The notes: generated by a model not told the origin, from the letters alone. Shown: positions 23,414-35,879, counted from the first letter of the stretch. The stretch: DNA of 64,000 bases from Megalonaias nervosa (GCA_016617855.1 JAECUM010093638.1:25389-89388), one strand, 5' to 3'. Made by a program: numbers and translations.

Positions 23414-23420
<7 letters not shown>
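23265..23420. mobile_element. Hairpin MITE (156 bp)
   Basis: Two 72-nt arms (23265-23336 and 23349-23420) are reverse complements with a few mismatches clustered near CACTCGTTG, around a 12-nt loop. The outer ends begin AATATATGTA.AGTATGTAC. It sits against a TA microsatellite (23421-23480), fitting a TA-targeting MITE. Confidence 0.85.
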
Positions 23421-23480
<60 letters not shown>

Positions 23481-23499
23481 TTTCAACATCACTGCATTT

Positions 23500-25144
23500 A
23501 CAGTTGACGAAATAATGTATATTGTATATGTGTAAATTCTTTACAAGCAACAAAAAATTCAATAAAGAAAGAAACAGGGACAACTTTATTAACGAGTTTC
23601 CTTCATCTTTTTTGACCTATCGGACCAGAAGTGAACTTGGTAAGGGAATAAATTCTTAAATGGGATACAATATTATATTGCCACGAAAGTGCCAGTATTG
23701 TTGATCAAACTTGACCAACAGGCCAAACACGACTGGATTTTAAGAAAACCAAATCAACAGGGCAGACGCAATTGGATTTTAAGAAATCCGATGAGTTTTT
23801 GTAGGCAGTATGCTAGCATTGTGTGCTCTGTGGTTGAAAATACATTAATGAAAAAATGCATGTCATGATGTGACGTAAATCTGATACTGAATTACAAAGA
23901 TTTATTGTGTACACATTTACGAATGAATTTAAATATAAATTTAATCGATTAAAAACAAAATGAAAAATGTGCAGAGCGAGAAACCATTTCAATTTCTCTG
24001 AGCAGCGTGCATTTTTCACAATATTTCGGCACGGAAAATTTTTCACATTAGGAATCGGATTGCAATTTTCAACTATTTATACATTGTTTCAACGTGTAGC
24101 AAAAAGCCCCACCATTTTGTTTGAGGTCAAATCCCGGTTTAACTTCAGCACCTGTCAGCTAATGCACTTAAACGGAAGCTATACCAAACTTGTCGAACTG
24201 GAGTATCAAAAATATATTTATAAGTTATGTATTTGTATCAGAGGAAATATTTCTTCTCTCGCTTCAATGCATTTCCTGAATATCACAATTTCCGCTGAAG
24301 TGTTCATAGGGAGGAAATCAATACGGAATCCAAAGATAGGAAACCGGAAGAAAAAGGTTTCTCAGCTCGACGACACTGGTATAATATGTATTACGATACG
24401 ATCTCGCTGAATCTAGTTTAACCTGCAAATTGCTATTATGTTTTACTTTTAGTTAAATGTGAGATTAGTGAGCCATCTTCGCCTCACTTGGGTCTCTTAC
24501 TTGTGTTTTCTATTTATTTAGTATGTTTCATTACTTCTTATAAAATCACTTCACTTTTTTGAAAATGGAGACAACCCATGAATGAAATGCATTATGCAAG
24601 AGTTGCATCCTGTTCAAAATATTTTCTTTCTGTGTTGTCATGTCAATAATCGAGTGGTATATAGGATCTACTTTGTCAACCTGTGTGACCACCTCTCTGT
24701 CTACCTTGTCTATGCCATAACTCCAATATTGCTTCACGTTTTAGCATTAAACATGCACTATGAGTGCAATTGAGATGAACATATGTTGTACTTTTTAACT
24801 GGGCCAGTGTGACCTACTTTCTATACTTTATTGAAAACCTAAACAATGGTTAAAACATGTGCCTCTGTTCTAATTACACTACCTTTCCACCTTTTGCCAT
24901 CCAACTGGAAATAAAGAATATATGTGTATTAATTACCAAGGTTAGATTGCTGTAACCTAATTTGAGGATTAAAATTCCTAACAAATTATGTCTATCCTTC
25001 CTGTATTGGCCATTACTCGTATATATTAAAATATATTTACAACAAAAAAAACTTGCACTGTGTATGCACATTGGGATGAATATATGCTACATAAACAAAT
25101 TGGATCAAAGTACCCTACTTTCCAGAAATTATTAACAAATGCCA

Positions 25145-25149
<5 letters not shown>
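23500..25149. other. No firm gene
   Basis: A plus-strand frame of 147 codons at 23967-24410 (MCRARNHFNFSEQRAF start) has no motif I recognise and lies in AT-rich sequence. Otherwise nothing. Confidence 0.3.

Positions 25150-25236
<87 letters not shown>
25149..25236. repeat. (TA)n microsatellite
   Basis: About 44 uninterrupted TA units. Confidence 0.95.
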
Positions 25237-25238
<2 letters not shown>

Positions 25239-25239
25239 T

Positions 25240-26710
25240 ATAATTCTAAGAAATAACCTATTATATCCATACTTCTGCTGAAAGTGGAACTAATGATGAG
25301 CATGTTTCAGATAAAATTGGGTCCCACTATTACGATATTTTCTGGGGTTTTGTTTCAAGATTGCTATAATATATGTTTAATATATAATAATATCCCACTT
25401 GTTTCAGCTGCATATTTCAGACCACAACATCTATTGATATTGTATTGACCCCTTTTGTATATCTTGGAATGCATATGTGTTATTCACCAACAATTGATCA
25501 CTATGACCATTATTTCGTACAAAAAAGTGATGATTATTTTCTGGTTCTAATTTCAATATCTCTTCACTTATTGCTACAAAAATTACATCAAGAATGCGCC
25601 TGAGAATTAAAACAATTTGCACATTTTTCGGATTATAAAATCTATTTAAATATATGATGCATTTCACTTTAAAAACTGGTCACTGTGACCTCTCTTCCAG
25701 GATTTTGAACACTTTGTAAAAATGGTGTCTGTGTTAAAATGATGTCACATTATTATCTGTGTTCAAATTATGTCACAATACAACCTATCACAGTGAAAAA
25801 TATATATCGACTGCATATGGAAAATCAATTATGTCACATGTCATTTATCAAAAAAAGGTTGTTGTGAACTGCTTTTAATGGATGGATAGCCACTCTCAAA
25901 GGTATTAACTTATATCAGAGATGTAGGGGTTATCTTTGTGAGTTTCTGCACACTGACAACTCGCATTCGCTCGTTCATCTCAAGCTTGTACCAATAAGAC
26001 GAGGGTGGGGACGGGGGATAGTCAGATGAGACGTTGCACGTGCAATTGCACCCGTACAACTTCACTATATTCAGTTCCAAAAGACTGATTAACAAAATCT
26101 GAAAAACACAATTTGCACAACTAATGAGTTTAAACGGTCTAGTGCCCTTTGCTAATAGAGTTCCCTTCAGATTTTAATATATTTGGTGTTTTGAGTTTTA
26201 AAAAAAAGAAAACCTAATTAATTCCGACATAAGTGCATCTAAAAAAAAATCCTTCATTTCTGTTGAATTTGAAAACCAATCCAAAGGTGACTGTATTTCA
26301 CGGCCTGGATTTTGTGCAAATTTTTATACCAGGTTTTACCCTGTCTCTACATTTCAGGCATGGTTTCCAATTTTCAAGGAATTAAATTCAATAATTTTAT
26401 AAATTTCCCAAATTTCTATAATGAGTTTTTAACATGTTTTAGAGACCTTTTAAAATGAATATAATGGGAAAGGAAATATTATTTGATTAAAACAAATAAG
26501 TGTTTATTTCAATTCATAAAAATGACTTTTCTAGCATTACTAAACCTTTGTTGGATCTCAGGATATTTGCTCTACTAAATAAAAAGCTAATACCTAGCAA
26601 ATTTTATTTTATTGATCTTGTTTTTGTTTGTTTTTTTATTGTAAAAGAGACAAATTTTCATTTCATATACATATAGACCTTTTTTAAATGAATCCCTTTG
26701 TTAGATCTTT
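25240..26710. other. No gene seen
   Basis: AT-rich spacer with no recognised frame, RNA or repeat. Confidence 0.5.
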
Positions 26711-26724
26711 CATATTATATTCGC

Positions 26725-26973
26725 GGGGACCCTGTGTGGCCAAGTAGTCTAAAGCGCTCTACGTTACGGATCACTGACAAGTCACGTCTGCGTGGGTTCG
26801 AATCTCGGATCCGGCCAATGTGGGTATGTGAGAAAGCTTGCCAGTAACTTCTCGTGAGTCGGTGGTTCTTTCCGGGGTTTTTCAGGGTTCTTCCTCCACC
26901 ATTGATACTGGCCACCATTTATAGCCTATGTTGGGCTGAAAAATGTAGTTAAACCCTACAACAAAAACAACAA
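26725..26973 (+). mobile_element. tRNA-derived SINE, family B, copy 1
   Basis: The head resembles a Leu/Ser-type tRNA: GTGGCCAAGTAGTCTAAAGC (A box) and GGGTTCGAATCTC (B box). The body contains GAGAAAGCTTGCCAGTAACT and a TCTTCCTCCACCATTGATAC block, and the tail is (CAA)n. It is flanked by CATATTATATTCGC (26711-26724) and CATACTATATTCGC (26974-26987), a 14-bp target duplication with one mismatch. Other copies are at 33241 and 52036. Confidence 0.9.
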
Positions 26974-27024
26974 CATACTATATTCGCAAACCCTACAACA
27001 AAAACAACAACATACTATATTCGC
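26951..27024. repeat. 37-bp tandem duplication of SINE tail and target site
   Basis: The unit AAACCCTACAACAAAAACAA plus the target sequence ending TATATTCGC occurs twice head to tail, so the target-site motif is present three times. Confidence 0.9.
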
Positions 27025-27045
27025 CGGTAATATTACCAAACTATG

Positions 27046-27048
<3 letters not shown>

Positions 27049-27128
<80 letters not shown>
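27049..27128. repeat. (TA)n(GA)n compound microsatellite
   Basis: TA run joined to a GA run. Confidence 0.95.
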
Positions 27129-27129
<1 letters not shown>

Positions 27130-27131
<2 letters not shown>

Positions 27132-29515
27132 TCACCCAATAATGCGTTAAGATGAACCACATGATCCAATTACGCAACAAATGTTTTGCTTTATAGCTTT
27201 CATTTAAACTGGAATAAATTGTTGACAGCAGTAAATTATCTTTTATTAACACAAAAATTAATGTGAAATGATAAACATACGCTCTCACGACGCCCTCCAG
27301 TCAATTGCTCCTTCGATGACAATTTTTATTCATCACGTGACCATTTTCGCCTCAGTAAGTTCTATATTTAGAAGACAAAACTCTTATGAATGTGGAAGTT
27401 TGATCGTCTTTAAACGCTACTATATACTTTTTTACATTAAACGCAAGGGTTATTATTTTTTTAACAAAATAGATATTTTAATTAATCACGTTCAAAATGA
27501 AAAGGTAGATCTCATTCAAGACATCAAGGGCTATAAATCTGTAATTATATTTGTCCGTATTATCACGAAATTTGCCTTCTCATAAAGGAATGAGTATGTG
27601 CCTCAGAATAAGCACACGATATAAATCCATGAATAATCATCTTATTCAAATGAAAACTCAATAGGACATAATCTAGAGTGTTCAACCATGAAAAATCCGT
27701 GAGGTTCAGATGCATGATGTTTTATATAGTTTAGCTGCAGCTTGATATATTATAATAAATTAGGAGATGCCAATTTGGTTATAGCGCTCCGTTTTAAGGA
27801 ATTCTTAGATTTGTGTGATTACTTGTTTGATTATTAGAATTCGGCACAGTGGAAATATTCCTTAGCCCGAAATAATAGCCAGTTACTAGGAGCAAACGTC
27901 ACGGAGACAAAGTGTTAGTGAGTTTCCATGATGCCATGGTCAATTAGTAGTGAATTCAGACCCAAACCCCTTGACTGTCCCTGTAATAATATAGTCCCTA
28001 TTAAAATCTAGTGGTGTTCATTGGTGGTGTGACTACAGTGGCAGTATTTAGGGTAGGAAACCGGTAAATTACACAATGAAATATATAAGAAGGGACTCGG
28101 GAGATACTGTTTATGTCGACATGGTGGCAAATGTGATGCAGTTGCACTGGCGTAATGTGCCTTGAAACCATGAATTGACTGGCCTCAGATGGCGTAGTTA
28201 AAATAGTTCCCTGTGTTAGGGGATAGTTGTAGAGTTTCTACGGCGTGAACTGCTGACGGTACGGAAAGTTGATGAAGAGAAACTATGCAGATGTGCAGTT
28301 AATAGATAGTTGGCAAGTTGGGAGATCTGTGGTCTTGCATTGATTAGAGCAAAATTTATGTATAGAATGGACACGTCGGGCTTTCTAATTTACAACTGAA
28401 GTTGTATAGAAGTCTTTGGAAATTTGGGGTAAACTTATGACTTCTAGCGAGAATCGCGCCAGGGTTTGACACCGCTCGGTCAAGCATAGACCCCTGGCTT
28501 GTAACAATATCAACAGTCTCAAGTTTAACAGACTTCATATTCACATAGTCATTATACATGTCATATCCACCGCTAGTGAATTCAACAAATACACCAAAAG
28601 TGATGTTCTCGTATTTACGATAGCTGTTTCGCCTAATGCATCGTTCACCACTAAAGCATCGTGACTTTGTCTTTTTGAATTAGGGGTTACACGATTCACC
28701 TGTGCCACGTATCAAAATGTATCGTGATACAAAAGCTGGATGCGATGTTATTATTATCATTGATACAAATATATAATACCGATACATACTTGAAGGTCGT
28801 ATTGTCTTTAGAATGATTGCCAATGATACGGTGGCACCGTTTCAGACATAATAGTCGTATTTCAATTATCAAGTGTGCAGAGAGACCCAGACATATCATC
28901 GGTTCATGAGCCATTTTCTTCCTTGGCAATAAAGAAAATATTTCCAAACAAACTACCCGCTAATCGTCGGTGATTCCAATTCAACTTTTTCAGCCATTTC
29001 ATGCCTCTCCATTTCATTGGATGTGGAACTCGTACAAGCTTTAGAAATTTGTTTTGCTACCAATTTGGAATCTTCGTTTATCCTAAAAAAAAAAAAATAA
29101 AAACTATTAAAAAAAAAAAAAAACTTGTTTGTTAAGGTAATAATTTTACTGAATGACATCAGAATTAACAACTATTAATTGTCTCAGTGATTCATTTCGC
29201 GTGTGAATTGGAGAGCACAAATTATACATTATAGTAAAGGTTATACAGGACATGTATGCGTTCAGTACCTGCTATTTCAGGAATTGATGCAATTTATTTT
29301 TAGAATTGGTGATTATTCACTTTATTTGGATCCTCATGCATCCATATTTATTTAGGAGGTCATTATTGGAGAAATACATACTGCAGAAATCAATGATAAA
29401 GTACATGAACATCTTTCTACGAGGACAACCTGAAGGTATGTTCCAGTAAAACCCGGATTAAATGCCGCGCGCTGTGATGTTACAACGAGAGCTGCTAAAT
29501 GTGTACTACCCAGTT
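27130..29515. other. No gene seen
   Basis: AT-rich spacer. Frames such as plus 27268-27585 show no motif. Confidence 0.5.
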
Positions 29516-29659
29516 CAGTGCCGGATTTAGACATAGCGAGGCTTTAAGCTATGGGAAGCTGTAGCGGCCCAATTTGGCATAAAATAAATTTGATAGGCCC
29601 CTTCAGACTGTGAGGCCCTAAGCTGTTGCTTGTTTAGCTTATCCCTAAATCCGGCACTG
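29516..29659. mobile_element. hAT-like MITE (144 bp)
   Basis: Perfect 15-bp terminal inverted repeats: CAGTGCCGGATTTAG (29516-29530) and its complement (29645-29659). Ends in CAGTG are typical of hAT elements. The flanking octamers ACCCAGTT and GTCCTGTT agree at five of eight positions, fitting an old 8-bp duplication. Confidence 0.85.
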
Positions 29660-30429
29660 GTCCTGTTATTTGTTACGATTGAGGCAACGACATCTATTCT
29701 TGACGCAGTTTATTATCTGGCCATCATTTGTATGAGTCCATAGTGATCAATAATTTTCCTATGGACGTTTTATGATGACATGTATCGTGGCGAGCATTCA
29801 AAAATCACGGTAGAATATATTTTGGTTAATTATATTAGTATTAAATTTTGGGACAACAATGATTATTTAATTAACAGTGAGTTAATGCGCCTACGTGACC
29901 ATGTTGGCCTATACCTTAATATGCAGCGCCATTTAAGGTATAACGGTACCAATTGCGCAAGTCCAGGTGGGTGCAGCTTAAGGTGTAGATTCAGAAATAA
30001 ACAACAACACTAGCTGTGATTGGTGCATTATGTAAGAGTTGTAGTTTCTGTTAGGCTTAAAAAAAAAGTTGAGCCTCTTGGCAACATGTGAGATTATGTT
30101 AATTCCTATCTAGATCATATTTTGTATTTTTTATGATTTTTTGAAAATGTGGTACACATGACTGAAAATGTGTCTGTTGTGACTAGATAACTCATACCCC
30201 TGTCTAGTTCCAGCAGAGTTATCTCTCTTTAATGCAATGGAGTACAGGGTTCTGTCATTGTCAACACTGCTCTCTAGAAAAGTGTGTGAAATGCACGCTC
30301 AGTTAGGATAGAAAATATATTTATTTCCCCAAACATTAGCATTAAGGTCTATGGAAAAACAATTGCTACCGTGATACCTTAAAGTGATGACTACTATTTA
30401 CCTTTAAGAATGAAATAAACTTAAAGAAA
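29660..30429. other. Upstream region of 13-finger gene; nothing recognised
   Basis: No clear core promoter motif picked out. The plus frame 29780-30013 has no motif. Confidence 0.4.
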
Positions 30430-31629
30430 ATGTTTCAAAGAGCTGATGGCAAACTTAAACTCTTTAAAATAGAAGAGAAGATGTACAAATGTGAAACATG
30501 TTGTCAAAGTTTCAGTCGTTCTGCGAGTTTGAAGAGGCACTCGAGAATACACAGTGGAGAAAAGCCATACGTGTGTGAAAATTGTGGTATAGAATTTGCT
30601 TACAGTGGACATCTCAAAAGACACTTAAGAATACATAATAGTGATAAACCGTACAAATGTGAAGTATGTGGTAAAATGTTTAATCAGATCGGGACCTTGA
30701 ATAGACATATCAGAATACACAGTGGAGAGAAACCTTACAAATGCAAAGACTGCGGTAAGGAGTTCACCACAATTGAAAACCTACAGAAACATGGAATGAT
30801 TCATAGTGGAGAAAAACCATACAAGTGTGAGGTATGTGGAAGAATCTTTAGTCAGAAGCAGCACCTTAGAAACCACTTAACAATACATAGTGGAGAAAAA
30901 CCATACAAATGTGAAGAATGTGGTAAAGAGTTTACTCAAGCCGGAAATCTGAAGACACATACAAGGATTCATATTGGAGAAAAACCATTCAAATGTGAAG
31001 AATGTGGAAAAGTCTTTAGTCAGAAGCAGCACCTGAAAGCCCACATAAAAATACACAGTGGAGAAAAGCCATATGGGTGTGAAAATTGTGGTATAGAGTT
31101 TGCTTACAGTGGACATCTCAAGAGACACTTAAGAATACATAATAGTGATAAACCGTACAAATGTGAAGTATGTGGTAAAATGTTTAATCAGATCGGGACC
31201 TTGAATAGACATATCAGAATACACAGTGGAGAGAAACCATACAAATGCAGAGACTGCGGTAAGGAGTTCACCACAATTGAAAATCTACAGAGACATGGGA
31301 GGATTCATAGTGGAGAAAAACCATACAAGTGTGAGGTATGTGGAAGAATCTTTAGTCGGATGCAGCACCTTAGAAACCATGTAACAATACACAGTGGAGA
31401 AAAACCATACAAATGTGAAGACTGTGGTAAAGAGTTTACTCAAGCTGGAAATCTGAAGACACATACAAGGGTTCATATTGGAGAAAAACCATTCAAATGT
31501 GAAGAATGTGGAAAAGTCTTTAGTCAGAAGCAGCACCTGAAAGCCCACATAAAAATACACAGTGGAGAAAACCTTGCAAATGGATTGAATGTGGCAAAGA
31601 ATTCACAACTACTGAAAGTTTACAAATAA
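30430..31629 (+). CDS. C2H2 zinc-finger protein, 13 fingers, from a six-finger duplication
   Basis: Intact 399-codon frame from ATG 30430. After an 18-residue leader come 13 C2H2 fingers with canonical SGEKPYKC-type linkers. Fingers 2-7 (from Tyr47) and 8-13 (from Tyr215) are near-identical six-finger blocks exactly 168 residues (504 bp) apart. Finger order and helix residues match pairwise (SGHLKRH, IGTLNRH, IENLQ.H, MQ/KQHLRNH, AGNLKTH, KQHLKAH). After finger 13 the frame ends NLANGLNVAKNSQLLKVYK; the adjacent frame there reads CKWIECGKEF, so a 14th finger was lost to a small indel near 31570. Linkers IHNSDKPYKC and HIGEKPFKC recur once per block. No effector domain is visible. Probably a nuclear DNA-binding protein; the array style differs from the other two genes (SGEKP not TGDKP). 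Confidence 0.85.
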   Translation: MFQRADGKLKLFKIEEKMYKCETCCQSFSRSASLKRHSRIHSGEKPYVCENCGIEFAYSGHLKRHLRIHNSDKPYKCEVCGKMFNQIGTLNRHIRIHSGEKPYKCKDCGKEFTTIENLQKHGMIHSGEKPYKCEVCGRIFSQKQHLRNHLTIHSGEKPYKCEECGKEFTQAGNLKTHTRIHIGEKPFKCEECGKVFSQKQHLKAHIKIHSGEKPYGCENCGIEFAYSGHLKRHLRIHNSDKPYKCEVCGKMFNQIGTLNRHIRIHSGEKPYKCRDCGKEFTTIENLQRHGRIHSGEKPYKCEVCGRIFSRMQHLRNHVTIHSGEKPYKCEDCGKEFTQAGNLKTHTRVHIGEKPFKCEECGKVFSQKQHLKAHIKIHSGENLANGLNVAKNSQLLKVYK

Positions 31630-32399
31630 TTAAAAGACCATACTAGAAACAAGAGCAAAAAAAGACAAGCATCTCAGAGAGCAGGAAGAGAGTTGACTCC
31701 AGGTCAACATCCAGAGGAACAATTTACTCATACCTACTTTTTCCTAAATAATTCTCAACTGCTGCTCCAAAACATATTCCAAGTTTCCTCTGATCCTTCC
31801 ACCCAGTTTTTAGATATTTTGACATTTATGTTGAAGTGTGAGGTCAGAGCCAATATTTAATGGTTGTAATGAAATCATAGGACACATCATTCTGCTCATA
31901 TTTATTATAAGGTCAGTGACCAGAAACCTGTCACTTTAAACTGGAAAAAGCCAGACATCAAATATAAAGCATTTATCAACAATATTTTTGATAGTATCAT
32001 GTGACTCCATGCTGATGTGCACTCCATGCTGGATTTCTCCAGCCTGCAGCAACAGCGACAGGTTATGTGTCCATTCATTTTTTTACAAACACATTATGAC
32101 TTTCATTTTATATTTTTTAATTGTTTTTGAAACAACATTCAAAAGGGTTTATTGTTGCTATCATGTGACTTTTGACCATTGATGTAGAGGACATGTAGGT
32201 TACGAGATCAGGGTAGTCATGTGTCTAGCAAAGCAGTTGACAAGTAGTACCAGGTCAAATTGCAACAATTCTTCAGTTGTGTGTGTGTGTGTGTGTGTGC
32301 GAATGTGTGCGTGTGTGATTTGGATTTTTAATGTAGCTTTAAACATTTTTCAGTCATATCACTACTATGTCTGCAATGTGACAGTTTATCGTGATGTCT
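31630..32399. other. 3' flank of zinc-finger gene; no gene
   Basis: Includes a (GT)n run at 32278-32300. Nothing else recognised. Confidence 0.5.
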
Positions 32400-32625
32400 A
32401 GCACTGGGGCATCATACCGCAGACATGTAGCATCATGTCCCACCCAGTCACATTATCCTGACACCAAGCCAACCAGTCTTAGCACTAACCTGTTAATGCT
32501 AAGCACCAAGCAAGGTAGCTGCTGGTACTATTTTTATAAGTTTTTAATATGACTTTGATGGGGTTCGAACCTACAAACTCCCACAACTGATGCGGATGCT
32601 CTAATCACTAGGACACCAGAGCAGT
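32400..32625 (-). mobile_element. tRNA-derived SINE, family A, copy 1
   Basis: Minus-strand head CTGGTGTCCTAGTGATTAGA (A box) and GTAGGTTCGAACCCC (B box), then a body with GCTTAGCATTAACAGGTTAG, GTCAGGATAATGTGACTGGG and CATGTCTGCGGTATGATG. A second copy is at 42034-42256. This body type is familiar from mollusc SINEs (possibly the MESC or Meta group; family assignment unsure). Confidence 0.85.
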
Positions 32626-33240
32626 GTGCTTTAGTTTTATCACATCTGTCAGCAGATTAAAGACGTAATAAATATTATACTCGCAATTTCTGAGAAAATA
32701 AATCATATTCCTATTGATTTCATGCAGGTATGGCTCTCTACAAGGTCCTTTTAGTTTGATAGACCTGCTACTCTATGCCACCACCACACAGTGGAGGTGA
32801 ATTCCAAGTTTTCTATAGATACTTCTTGATAAGGTCACTAGCAGATGATATTCTGCCCATTTTACCTGGATGATGGGCAATTTGGCAGTTTCTCCTATAT
32901 GAGATCACCAAAATTTACCATTTTTAACAAGGCACACAGAAACAAAGTCAACTTTTAAATCACAAATATCGATACTAACAGAAGGCTTGATTTGCACTCT
33001 GTTTAAGTTTGTAATTTTTGTAAAAGTATCTTGAGATTCAATGAATTTATTTCAACTTCCAAACACCATATAAAGTCAATGGTAAATCTGCCTGCTGACT
33101 ACAAATATGGCGGCTAATGACATCATTCGGAAACTATCAATAGATATTTGGCTTTTACCCCACACCCCAATGTAAATATAAAAATATTTCAAATGGGTGG
33201 GAAGGGTTAGAGTAACAAAGACTACAAAACAACCCAAATA

Positions 33241-33496
33241 GGGGCCCCGAGTGGCCAAGTGGTCTAAAGCCCTCACCGTTACGGATCACTGCCATCTCAC
33301 CTCTGTCTGTGGGGGTTTGAGTTGTGGGCTCAGCCAATATGGATATGTGAGAAAGCTTGCCGATAACTTCTCGTGGGTCAGTGGTTCTTTCTGGGGTTTT
33401 CCTGGGTTCTTCCTCCACCATTTATGCTGGCCACCTTGTATGCTTATCTTGTGCTGAAAAATGGCATTAAACTCTATAACAACAACAACAACAACC
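33241..33496 (+). mobile_element. tRNA-derived SINE, family B, copy 2
   Basis: Same head (GTGGCCAAGTGGTCTAAAGC) and body (GAGAAAGCTTGCCGATAACT) as the 26.7-kb copy, with a degenerate B box and a (CAA)n tail. Flanked by the 9-bp direct repeat ACCCAAATA (33232-33240 and 33497-33505). Confidence 0.9.
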
Positions 33497-33794
33497 ACCC
33501 AAATATTCAAGAATGCTAAATGTGTGTTCACTCTAAGATGTAGCCTTATCTGCACAGTTTGTTTCATAAAAAGCAAACATTTTAGTTTTTGGAAAAGGAT
33601 GGCAGACTACTTCAAATGTCTTGAAAAAATATTTTGCTCAGATACTCTGACTTCCAAAAACAAACAATAATTATATATTTCACTGTTGAGAGCCTGTCAT
33701 GACAGTCCCAATAGTTTCCATGCAGACAAACATTAATATTCTTTTCCTTTTAGTTTAATTGTTATTTAAAATTAAACTGTCTTAATCATAGTTA

Positions 33795-34105
33795 TATCAT
33801 CCAACTTTACACCTAGTGGAGTTTATACCATTACACCATGTGGCATTTATACCTTTACACCATGCGGAGTTTACACCTGTACACCTAATGGAGTTTACAC
33901 CATTACACATACTGGAGTTTACATCATTAAACCTAGTGGAGTTTGCACCTTTACACCTAGTGGTGTCTGCATCTTTGCACCTAGTGGAGTTTGTACATTT
34001 ACACCTAGTGGAGTTTGTACATTTACACCTAGTTGAGTTGACACATTTACACCTAGTGGACTTCGCACATTTACACCTAGTGGAGTTTGTACCAGCGTTT
34101 CCCTT
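33795..34105. repeat. 24-bp minisatellite, array 1
   Basis: About 12 units on the theme ACACCTAGTGGAGTTTGTAC, period 24. Units degrade toward the left. A related, purer array is at 35365-35850. Confidence 0.95.
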
Positions 34106-34270
34106 TGCGCACATTTGTGCATCAGGGACACGCGCTGGAGAAAATCGATGCACATGTTTTGTTGCCGTGCGTTTTTTTTAGGCAAAGGATTTGCAAAATG
34201 CAACCAGGAATTATTTAATATCCAATGCTTTGGATGAGGTACGGCATCTTGTATGCTTCGCGCATAGGTA

Positions 34271-34347
34271 TAGTCTGGTTGCCTGTTTCGTATGCTCCCT
34301 GCGTTGCACACCGCTATACAGAGCATACAAAATAGAGAACCAGACTA
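34271..34347. mobile_element. Short TIR element (77 bp)
   Basis: 27-nt inverted ends beginning TAGTCTGGTT (34271-34297 and 34321-34347, four mismatches), around a 23-nt centre. GCATAGG occurs just outside on both sides (34262-34268 and 34348-34354), a likely 7-bp target duplication. Confidence 0.7.
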
Positions 34348-34359
34348 GCATAGGCAATG

Positions 34360-35360
34360 TTATGACGGAGTTGCTTCCCCTAATCTCGTGATTGAGCTCA
34401 TCAAGATGTCGTCCAGATGTTTAACCTCAATGCTTGTTGCACCAGAAAGTGATCTCCAGATTAAAACGGCATGCACTAAGAATCATTAGCCACAAAAGTG
34501 AAAGAAGCAGAACACAAAAGAGTAGGTGTGGATCTAACTTTAATGAAAAATGGTGAAAATAATTCCCGTGACTGGAATATGGCACGTCCATTGGGATTAC
34601 CAGTGTGACTGCTGATCGTGTGATTGCGAAGACTGCAAAAGTGAATATACCTTTCGTGACAGGGTTTAAGAATTTAAAAAAATCTGCCCTTGTTCACCAC
34701 AAGATAAATGTAGAAAAAATTATCACCCAAAACATTCTTTCACAACAAAGAAATCAGTAAACTTGCAAAGACAAATCCATTATTTGGATTACAAAGTCGG
34801 GGATCATTGAAGATTTTGTTGGTTTTTAACTTTGGTGCAATGAAAGAAAGATCTAAAAGTTAAAGTGTAACTTATTGAGGAGAAGATGAATCATTAGCCT
34901 CTTTGATTTTTGGATAAATGAGTTTTAGGACGAAGTACAATGAAACCGATGATAGTACACATTTTATGACAGGCAGTAAATTAACTGTTAATTGGTTAGA
35001 AAGATTTATTTGGCTTTTTGTATTGGTGTATATGAATGTGTTGGTCTATAATATTGCTACAAAGAGATTATAAGGAGATTGTTAAAAGTACGACTTCATG
35101 CTAATAGGAAAATGAACTAATAAAATTATCCTATGAATGAACAATGCATTTGTGTGTTAATTGTGCGTGTTGGTTTATTTGTATTTTTAGAGAGAGGGAG
35201 AGCATGTTGTGCAAGTTGCAATATCCTATTTCAAGCTGAAAAAGTATGGGTCAGATGAAAATTTGTCAGTACATTTTTGACCCCCACATTTTTTATTTGA
35301 CCCCCAGTTCTGATACCAAGGGGTTTTCTTAACCCTCAATTTTACACCCCTGGGAGATAC
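34360..35360. other. No gene seen
   Basis: AT-rich spacer between the two related 24-bp arrays. Confidence 0.5.
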
Positions 35361-35364
35361 ACTG

Positions 35365-35850
35365 GTTTGTACATTTACACCTAACTGAGCTGACACATTT
35401 ACACCTAGTGGAGTTGACACATTTACACCTAGTTGAGTTGACACATTTACACCTACTGGAGTTCGTACATTTACACCTAGTGGCATTTGCACATTTGCAC
35501 ATAGTTGAGTTGACACATTTACACCTAGTGGAGTTTGTACATTTACACCTAGTTGAGTTGACACATTTACACCTAGTGGAGTTTGTACATTTACACCTAG
35601 TTTAGTTGACACATTTACACCTAGTTGAGTTGACACATTTACACCTACTGGAGTTTGTACATTTACACCTAGTGGCATTTGCATATTTGCAAATAGTTGA
35701 GTTGACACATTTACACCTAGTGGAGTTTGCACATTTACACCTAGTTGAGTTGACACATTTACACCTAGTGGAGTTTGTACGTTTACACCTAGTGGAGTTT
35801 GCACATTTACACCTAGTCGAGTTGACACATTTACACCTTGCGGAGTTAAC
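35365..35850. repeat. 24-bp minisatellite, array 2
   Basis: About 20 units alternating between GGAGTTTGTACATTTACACC and TGAGTTGACACATTTACACC types. Because 24 is a multiple of three, frames stay open on both strands (for example a minus-strand repeat of GVNVQTPL and GVNVSTQL). I treat these as repeat artefacts, not genes. Confidence 0.95.
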
Positions 35851-35879
35851 GCCTTTATGCCTAGTAGAGTTTACTATTG

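Noticed and set aside
35226..35828. A 200-codon octapeptide-repeat protein on the minus strand
   Set aside because: It is a 24-bp satellite read in frame; the opposite strand is also open and no unique N-terminus or motif is present.
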